DNA from: Blattamonas nauphoetae
Lineage: Eukaryota > Preaxostyla > Oxymonadida
Direction of reading: 5' to 3'
DNA length: 64,000 nt
NCBI GenBank assembly: GCA_033064195.1
Contig: JARBJD010000014.1
Location: 186,001 to 250,000, forward strand
Shown here: one piece after another, positions 56,501 through 64,000 of the stretch
Layout of the letters: each line of letters opens with the position of its first letter
Numbering within the stretch: the first letter of the stretch is position 1
The notes under the pieces: generated by a model
The model's database searches: none
The model's input: only the letters and a program-made list of their open reading frames with translations
What the model was told of the DNA's origin: nothing
Made by a program: the position numbers and the translations under genes

Positions 56501-59500
56501 CGATTTCGATCCCTCTGATCCAGATTCTGTGAAAGTGTCATTCTCAACCGAACGAATGCCATCGGTTGATTTCAAACTCGCACTTGAGAATGTGGACTCG
56601 CCATCTGAGACAGTCGAGTTGACAATCACTTCCAGTGCCCTCTCATCTGGATTTGTTGTTGTGAAAGTGTACAAACAGACAGGAACACTGAATTATGGAA
56701 CGAACTATCGCATGACGAAGATGTGGAGTGGGAATGTTGTGGTTGTTCTTGCGAATCGACTCTTCTCGACTCCGCCTGAACCGATCCGAATCACATCAGC
56801 TTCTTGCTCGCTGGGAGGAGTCCAAGAGAAATCAGCGCTTGTGACTCTGAAGGGAGTGAAGTTGGGAGGAGGGAAGGAGTTCAACGTGACAGTTCGGAGG
56901 ATGGTTGGATCGGCAGCAAGTGGTGAAGATATCTTGCTGTCTGGAACACTCTCTGGTGCTGCCTCATCAACCGAACACATCCACTCTGTTGAGATCTTCG
57001 GAGTCTCCAATGCTCCCCTCTCTTTCGACACGACATATCTGATCACTCAATTCGATGTGAAAGATTCAATCTCAACTGTTGATGCGGATGCCACTTTCAT
57101 CGTTCCTGCCGAACCGTCTCGTCTGACATCACTCGATGCTTCTCTTCAGTATTCAGCAGACTAGAAGCGGGTCACGATATTCCTTTCGGGGATTGGGATG
57201 GAAGGGGAGTACAATCTGACACTCTCTGTGAACTCCAGTTCAACGGAAAACGTCACCCTGACTGCCACTTTCGATGCCGCTGGACGAGGAGTGGCGACTG
57301 CTGTTCTGATCGACTTGTCCGATCCACCGATTGTCGATCTGTCGTACAACACACGATACGAAGTAATTGGTGTGAAGAAAGCGTCGACTCCAGTTTGGTT
57401 CGAGAATGACCTGGTCTTCACAACAATCGCTGTCCCCGCTCGCCTCGTCTCGATCAGCGTGGGTGAATATGCGATCGGAATGGACTTCGTGGAACTCTCT
57501 TTCGGTTCGATTGCTCTTCCACGCGAAGAGACCTTCACACTGACGTTGGAATCGGTGCACTCTGATTCGACGACGCCTCATCAGAAAGTGGTCACTCTCG
57601 AAACAGATGGACAGGCATCTGAGTAGTCCCATCAAAATAGGTAAAACTGGGATCAATTGATGTCAGTGCCTAAATTTGTACTGAGATCATATTTCAACTC
57701 TTTTCCTTTGAGATTTTCTCATTATCACTTCATTAATCATGTTCAATTCACTTCTTGTTTTCACATAATGCTCTTCAATATTTCAGACAGCTCTTATTTC
57801 CCAAAAACACGCACGATCACAATCACCAACACTTCTTTTTTCGATGTATTCCCTTCATTGACTTTTGTCAGTGAGAAAAAACCATCAAAGAAGACATAAT
57901 AACGCATTATCGACTTGTTTTTATAATTATTGTTGTAGAACAAACTGAACAGCAGCACCCAAAGTTTGCATTTTCATGATCTATGAAGTGACCATTTTCC
58001 TTTTTACTTTTTTTTCCATTCAAATATCATATATAAGAAGACTTTTTTGAAATGAAAGAAACGAAATGGTATTGTAGGTATTTAGTGGGATCAGATCCGA
58101 CTGGGATCACTGGGATCAAATCAGAAGCCTGCAGATGGATCTGGAGAACTCGCCCGCCATCACGCTCAGATGTATCCATTTGAGACAAATTCAGAAATGA
58201 GGAAAGAACAACTGGAGTTCGGAACAGAATACAAAGTTGTGCGCTTCACACTTGGATCCACACCAATTCATTTTGAAGACATTCCAACACGAATCCAGAC
58301 ACCGATGGAACCAGCTCGGATTGAGAAGTGCACAAATCGAATGCTGAACGCAGCTCGCACGGAATTGGTGGTGTCTCTGGAAGGGAGGAAGCTTCGGGCG
58401 AATCTTGGTTTCCTCAGCCTCTCTGCAGAATCTGGGAGCTGGAAGTCGATTGGAGGAATCGAGGCAGATGATGACACACACTGCTCTGTTCGTTTTCTGA
58501 CAGGTGATGCTGAAAACACCACTCACATAAAATTCGGGAAGGAATACACTCTGAAGACTATCTCGGCTGATGAGTCCAACTTTGTGGTAAACGATGGAAT
58601 AATCGTCAGGGTTCCCTTCCCTCCAAAGATCACAAGAATCAAGTGTATGTTCGTCGACAGCCGAAAGACGTCTTGCATTGTTGTTCTGACAGGAACAGAC
58701 CTGATTGTTGGGAACTCGCTGAATGTCACTCTGAACGACTCGCTCTCCGTCATCGCCTCAATCACGTCAGAAACAGAAGGAAGGACAAATGGAATCTCAA
58801 TTGGAATGAATGGAATGCTGAAATACGGCACAACATACGAAATCACGTCACTCGAACCAACGAATGTGGAGGATGGAGTCATTCTTTTCGAACACCTACT
58901 CTTGTTCACAACAGAGGAGAACAGGATTGTGGAGTTGTTTGTGTCGGAAGGGGGAATCGACTCAACAGCGGATTGCGAAGTGTTCGCAGCTCCGTGCAGC
59001 TCGATTGTGGTTGGGTGGAAGGGAGGGGCGGAACGAGGAGGATCGGAAGGAGTGGTTCTTCGGATTGTGGACTCGGCGAGGTTCGGAGGGGGGATTTGGG
59101 TTGGGCAGTCGAGACTGGAGATTGGGAGTGTGTTTTGGGGGGAGAGCTGGGTGGAGGTGGAGGAGGGGTGGGATGGGAAGGGAAGGAGGAGGGAGTGGTG
59201 GGAGTGGGAGGAGGATCGCTGCTGATGACCGGACTGACACTGCGGCTTCCACGCGGATCGGTGTTTGGGGAGAGGAAGGGACGATGTGTGGTGAGTGGGT
59301 TTGGGGAGTGTGTGGTGAGTGGGGTTGTGGTGGTGGAGAGATGGGAGGGAGAGGGGGTTGGGATGGGAGTTGTGAAGTGGTCGGGAGGATCGCTTCGGCT
59401 GAGCCAGATTTCGATGAAGTCGCTTTGGATGGAGTCCGAAACGAAGCTGATTGAATGCAGTTCGAAGACGAATGAAGTGAGACTGGAAATGTCGGACTGC

Positions 59501-60169
59501 GTGTTCGTTGAAGTGGAGAGTCGAGATGCGTCGCTTGTTGCATTCTCGTCGCCGCTGCCGTCGTCGCACTTTGAAATGTCGGGTTGTGTGTTTCTGTGGA
59601 CGAAGCGAGTTGAGACAAGAATGGAAGGAGAGCGAGTGGGAGTGATTCACGTTTCGACAAGCCAAGAATCAACAACGATGTCGAAGTGTGTGTTCTCGGA
59701 TTGTGGAACACTGGATGTTCGGAATGGAGAGATGAAGAGGGGAGGAGTGGTGGTTGTCGAAGTGGGGAGTGAGTCTGTCTTGGATCGGAAAGAAGTCCGA
59801 AATTTTGATTGTATTGTGATGGACAGCTCGCCGTTGTGGTCATCGGATGGAGAGAGAGGGAGTGGAGGAGTGGTTGTGTGGAGAGTGGGGAAGGGCCAGA
59901 TTGTGGTTGATGTTGGAGGAAGCTGGTTTGAAGAGACTGGGATGTCTCGTGAAGATTTGGAACGCGATTCGTTGGGTGTCCCGATTGTGTCTCGGAAGCG
60001 GAAGATTGTGCACTCGTTGTCGTCGGATGTGCCGGCAGGACTTGTTGTTGGTGGAGGTGGCTGTGTGCCTGTGATTGTTCGTCGTGGATCGTCGTTCAGT
60101 GGATGCTCACTTCGCGTGGAAAGAAAGCAGACAGAAACAGCAGCACACCAGAACACAGACGAACTCTGA
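53593..60169 (+). pseudogene. Giant beta-helix plus Ig-like repeat surface protein, broken
   Basis: Starts at ATG 53593 with a signal peptide (MVIVVTLLQLVHSLDDVC). Beta-helix units follow (ISHSSFTQCAADDCGGSLCF, SISNTAFVDCSSNTRAGALS). Then come about ten repeats of some 90 residues built on 'PPRI...GxxLxxxxxFxVTL...FGTxYxVxxI' (for example DVPYPPRIASIVVPEDVSAS, QFDTTYTIKSIILSESGKED), an Ig/IPT-like fold by pattern. A second helix-like region lies near the end (LEMSDCVFVEVESRD). Breaks: a frame change near 54375, TAG at 57162, a stop plus insertion from 57627, and a frame change near 59220. Relatives in this lineage continue into a membrane span and kinase; here the frame ends at 60169 without either. 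Probably a cell-surface adhesion or sensing protein. Confidence 0.75.
57627..58140. other. AT-rich insertion inside the giant surface gene
   Basis: About 500 bp unlike the C/G-third-position coding sequence on either side. Words such as CTGGGATCA and GTGGGATCAGATCC recur at both ends, but I could not define inverted repeats or a target duplication. The Ig-like repeat pattern resumes at 58170 (MYPFETNSEM, LEFGTEYKVVRF). Possibly an eroded element. Confidence 0.5.
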
Positions 60170-60634
60170 ACTCCCTTTCCATCGATCTTTTTTTCTCTCG
60201 TCTCTCCTCCAATCCCTCCAATTCCCCTCTCGACTCACCAGACATCGAACAGGCGTTGACACTATTTTGACATGTCTGTCATTTTCTTTCGCTATCTTCT
60301 TTTCAGGAATCTCTCTTATCTCTTAATTCAACCCTCTTCGTTCAGAAATTGAAGTTATTCTTTTCGGATGGATCGCCTCCCACGCTCTCATTCCAGTCTA
60401 AAAGGAATTTACCTCCAGTTATCATTCTATCAAATTCACAGCAAACTCTCCTTCTGCTATCAATTCTTCGAAACTTTGTCAGATCATTTATTCGTCACTT
60501 CATCATATGTCTTGATTTTCGTTGTTTCCATCACCAGTCCTCTCTTCTCTTTCTCCTGGATTGTTCGGAGTAGCAACTCATACAATCTCCGCGACTGATA
60601 GCAATGCTGTGAGCGAAGGCGGACTTTAATACAA
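60170..60634. other. Intergenic gap
   Basis: Pyrimidine-rich and AT-rich sequence between the surface gene and family A copy 7. No gene seen. Confidence 0.4.
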
Positions 60635-61779
60635 ATGGGCATTGATCGTCCCACAACAGAGTTCGTTCTGCTCCTGCCCCATAATCGGAATTTGATTTGA
60701 ATGGTGGAAATCACTTCAGACAGTATCCCTCTTTTCATCCTCATTGTTCCATTCTTGTTCAAGACCATTCTCCATTCCTAAATTGGTATCCGACTGATCC
60801 AGTCTCTGTCGATTCTTATTCGAAGACGTTTTTATCCCTTGCTTCGATGGTCAGAGATGGCTTCAAATTTGAGGAGAGACATCTTCGCAAAGCATCACTA
60901 TTTTTGGAATTCATCTACCTGAAACTCAGCGTCCTATTCAATATCTCAGATTTTTTGAATGCCCTTGGACAAAACTCTCCAGACTCCGCTGCAGCGTTTG
61001 TGGATTCGATGACTCTGATCTTATCGTTGTCCCATCCATCCCTTATCCGGGAAGCTCTGACATTATCTCATAAATGTCTCGTTTGGTGTTCACCAAAGAA
61101 CAGCCTGGCCCTTGTCTCCTCCAGACTTATTCCCAGAATCCTTTCGACCCCTCATTTGCATGATCTCTCACTGATCACGGATAAAGGCATCCTGAAGGCT
61201 CTCATCGAGATTCTCGACAGAGCTGTTCGACTCGCTCCCTCCGTTGATCTTCAATCAGACTTCATCATTATTCGACCACCCTCCACCACTTCCTGCACTG
61301 ACCCTGAATCAATCAGAAATGTGGTGTTGAATGAAGTATTGATCCCAATGGAACCATCTCTCGTCCAGATCAGTCGCAATCGTTGCCTTTTGTCGTGGAA
61401 GCCTGAATACAGTGACATGTTGAACTTACTGATGAAGGTCTTTTATGTAAGTGCCTTCCACCAACCAGCACTGGATTTCTTTTGTTCTTCTGGCATCCCA
61501 ATGGCCTTCCAGTCACTTCTCTCAAAAGTGGAAGACAAAGACACCCATCAGTTCATCATCTACCGTATTTTCGACACTACCGAGAAATGGAAACGCGATG
61601 GAGCGGAAACTTGGCGCAGAGGGAGAATATTGTGACACAGACTGGAGCATGAAGGGTTTCACGAGAGACTCGAACAAACACTGCTTTACAACAACTTAAT
61701 GAGAAATGGATACGATGTGAGGCTTGCTTCATTCAAAATCATGAACACCTCAGGAATCAACACTCCTTGGCTGTATTAG
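60635..61779 (+). pseudogene. Family A gene, copy 7, with one in-frame TGA
   Basis: The mini-exon 60635-60660 (MGIDRPTT plus two bases), a 59-nt intron (60661-60719, GTTCGT...CTTCAG) and exon 2 give MGIDRPTTEQYPSFHPHCSI. Landmarks are present: HSPFLNW, DSAAAFVDSMTLILSLSHPS, VVLNEVLIPMEPSLVQISRN, FHQPALDFFCSS and WRRGRIL. The frame then meets TGA at 61633-61635, where other copies read LLQTLEQEGF, and continues in the same frame as HRLEHEGFHERLEQTLL to TAG at 61777. A 12-residue stretch SDFIIIRPPSTT is extra here. A recent nonsense change looks likely. Confidence 0.7.
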
Positions 61780-61965
61780 ATACTTCGCGGCACGAAAAGA
61801 ACTCTGTCGCCTAGTTCCCACACCTCACTCGATATATCGATGACATTTCAAATTATGATTATTCGCTCTATTTTTGCCACATGTGGTTGTATTATGGCAT
61901 AAAACCCGCTTATTTTTTCATAATGTGACAAAACTGGACTGTGTCAACTTTTTGTGTGTTTGGAT

Positions 61966-62175
61966 CAGATGGGTCAGAGTCGGGAGACGGAACAGCTCAT
62001 TTGGAACTTCCTCGATATTGTTGAATCCAAAATTCACTTTCACAAGCGATGTCAGCTGCGAGATCGAGGGTGGAATGATCGCGAGCGAGTTGAACGAAAC
62101 TACCAATGTCTACAAGTTTGGGAGCGTGATCAATCCATCCGGGAGATTGGTCAGCAAATTGTGAGCAAGCAAGAG
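61966..62175 (-). pseudogene. Leucine-rich repeat gene fragment (copy 3)
   Basis: Minus-strand FNSLAIIPPSISQLTSLVKV and NFGFNNIEEVPNELFRLPTL are nearly the same as copies 1 and 2. Only about two repeats remain. It sits next to the third spacer block and family A copy 8, so it is the remnant of a third copy of the module. 61780-61965 has no supported gene. Confidence 0.75.
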
Positions 62176-62332
62176 GCATGTAGGGTGGATGTGAACAGTT
62201 TTTTCGGAACCGACGAAATAAGGTTGTATTTCAGCGCCTCACCTGCAAAGTCAGTCCATTCCACCACTATGACACAACAAATATTGTCATAATCCGTGGA
62301 TTAGCGAGATGTTGAAGCAGAACCATCAGAAT

Positions 62333-62526
62333 CCCTGAAAACGGAAGAGGAGAGAACAAACCAGAAAGAAAGAGTCAAAGACGAGGATGAGAATGGAGAA
62401 AGGAGCACACCAAAGTGTCAACAAAGAGCGAGTGGGAAGCATTGAAGGGTCAGCATGTGATGTCATCTGAGCATCGAGTGAAAAGTGGAATGTGAGCGAC
62501 AGAGTTCTTTTGGTGTCACGAGTCAT
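62333..62526. repeat. Spacer block, third copy
   Basis: Matches 14092-14293 and 26984-27179. Confidence 0.75.
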
Positions 62527-63644
62527 CTAATCTGTCCACTTGCAGTTCATTCCCAAGTTGTTCATGATTTCGATTGAGTTTATCCTCACAGATTGTCCAT
62601 AAAGCGATGATTCGTTGTGAAACAATGTTTGGTCGAGATAATCTCGAAATCCCTCCAGTTCCAGTGCCCGCAACAATATCCGACATCTGCCCCGAGTTTC
62701 CACTCCGAAATACTTCCATTTGTTGATATTGTCGGATATGAGCCAGATGATGTACTGATGCGTGTCTTCGTGTTCCACTTTTGAGAGAAGTGATTGGAAG
62801 ATTATTGGGATGTGAGAGGAACAAACGAAATCCAGTGTTGGTTGGTGGAAGACACTCACTTCAAATATCTTGAGCAGTAATATCAATGTTACTTTGTATT
62901 CCTGTTTCCATGACAAAAGGAGACGATTGCGACTGATCTGGACGAGAGATGGTTCCATCGGGATCAACACTTCATTCAGCATCACATTTCGGATTGATTG
63001 AGGGTCAGTACCGGAAGTGATGGGGTTGAATAGGATCGCGTTAGTGGAGGAGATCTAGACACTGTTCTCAAAAATCGTGAGAATTTCGTGGAAGATGCCA
63101 TTATTGGAAACCACAGACAGATCACGAAGTTTTGGTGTCGAAAGGATTCTGGGAAAGAGATTTGCGGAGACAATGGCCAGGCGGTTTGAGTATGAACACC
63201 AATAGAGACATTTGTGAAGGAATGTCAGAGTATCCCTGACTATCGATGGATGATGCGACGATAAGAGTACAATCATCGAATCCACAAACATTGCAGCGGG
63301 GTTTGGGAAGTCTTGTCCAACAGCGTTGAAAAAACCATCGAAATAGTCCTTCTTTCGGATAAGCGAGGTGGCTGAAGAGAGGAACTGTGAAACTTTGCTG
63401 ACGAGCTCCTCATCAAACTCATACCCACTTCGAACCATTGAAGCCAGAGATACGAAGGGTTGAGCAACAGAATCGGCGGAAAGTGTGTGATCCGGATTCC
63501 ACTGCAGGAATGGAGAGTATTCTGAGTCAATGACATGAAAATGAGCAGAAGAAGATAGATACCTTTGGATGTGAACATTCTTAAGCTTGGAAATCCCTTA
63601 AATGGGAATGTGACAACAAACCTTGAATCTGAGGGCCTGATCAT
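62527..63644 (-). pseudogene. Family A gene, copy 8, with one in-frame TAG
   Basis: The mini-exon 63644-63622 (MIRPSDS plus AG), a 59-nt intron (63621-63563) and exon 2 from 63562 give MIRPSDSRYLSSSAHFHVID then SEYSPFLQW. Landmarks: NPAAMFVDSMIVLLSSHHPS, LRDLSVVSNNGIFHEIL, VMLNEVLIPMEPSLVQISRN, FHQPTLDFVCSS and CRILLRALELEGF. A TAG at 63055-63057 replaces a codon that is TGG (Trp) in other copies, and the frame continues beyond it. It is otherwise whole. The upstream block is shared with copy 5. Confidence 0.7.
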
Positions 63645-63748
63645 GATAAACTTCAAAGAAAGTTCCCATCCTCATATGATAAATTGATGAACAGGACCAT
63701 CTGTCAAGAAACACGACTGAAATGAGATGAAAGAAAATCAACTGTCAA

Positions 63749-63946
63749 TCAAGAGACAGGAAGATGGGTTGGAAGGTGAGAGGAGGGCTCAGCTGAAATG
63801 CATCCAGTCAGCCCATCTGGCAAATCAATGCTGCCCACACCAACACGAGTCGATGCCGACGAGGGAGAGTCGGAGGAAGAGTGGAAGGCGAGGGATTCCG
63901 TCTTCTTCTTTTTTCTTTCTCTGAACAGTTTTCGTGCTTGGTTCAT
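63749..63946 (-). pseudogene. Unassigned gene end upstream of family A copy 8
   Basis: Ends with ASTRVGVGSIDLPDGLTG and HLPTHLPVS, as at 32669. The N-terminal side differs (NQARKLFRERKKKKTESLAF) and runs off toward the window end. It is the second copy of the neighbour gene that travels with family A. Confidence 0.4.
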
Positions 63947-64000
63947 TGGGATGAACGAAAAGTGGGTGGATGTGACGGGAGTGATGGCAGCGATGTGTTT

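Noticed and set aside
57162-63057. Reassigned stop codons (TAG/TAA as Gln)
   Set aside because: Stops fall at codons for Trp or charged residues in relatives, all three stop types are used as normal ends, and TGA also interrupts frames.
1-64000. CRISPR array, rRNA, retroelement or virus-like element
   Set aside because: No regularly spaced repeats, no rRNA core sequences, and no reverse transcriptase, integrase, capsid or polymerase motifs were seen.

Overview
The window looks like accessory chromosome sequence from an anaerobic protist of the oxymonad type (Preaxostyla), close to what I remember of Blattamonas. This rests on recall of family style, not a search. The evidence is: many copies of a low-profile 330-390 residue family ending in motifs like RGRILLQTLEQEGF; large beta-helix plus Ig-like surface proteins whose relatives end in a kinase domain; leucine-rich repeat genes; mariner and pogo transposases; and short GT-AG introns (46-62 nt). 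Genes end in all three standard stops, so the standard code fits. Most loci are duplicated, interrupted or decayed.

Layout. 1-12.5 kb: two copies of a divergent subfamily ('family B'), each split by DNA transposons with exact target duplications. One of these transposons holds a nested hAT-like element carrying alanyl-tRNA synthetase and tRNA-like pieces. A decayed beta-helix gene lies between the two copies. 12.7-19.2 kb: a leucine-rich repeat gene, two 'family A' genes and a decayed surface-protein gene, all on the minus strand. 19.35-23.24 kb: an element with 182-bp terminal inverted repeats enclosing a P-type ATPase relic. 23.5-25.7 kb: a mariner with an intact transposase. 25.8-29.1 kb: a second leucine-rich repeat/family A module, with family A split by an 889-bp fold-back element. 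29.1-38.4 kb: further family A copies and a 2-kb tandem duplication, one copy of which holds a 1318-bp palindromic element whose empty site survives in the other. 39-40.4 kb: mariner remnant. 40.8-43.5 kb: unassigned coiled-coil genes. 45.2-46.8 kb: pogo-like transposase. 49-51.7 kb: a Glu/Arg- and Pro/Glu-rich gene split in frame by a 412-bp palindromic element. 53.5-60.2 kb: a very large broken beta-helix/Ig-like surface gene. 60.6-63.7 kb: two more family A genes and a third leucine-rich repeat fragment.

The main result is a reproducible gene architecture for family A: a mini-exon of about 20-26 nt (longer in one copy) followed by a 59-62 nt phase-2 intron in five copies. The window also gives precise insertion sites for at least eight different DNA elements, most of them validated by paralogous uninterrupted sequence. 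I found no rRNA, CRISPR, retroelement or virus-like element. Many reading frames are fragments, and I could not assign a function to several of them.
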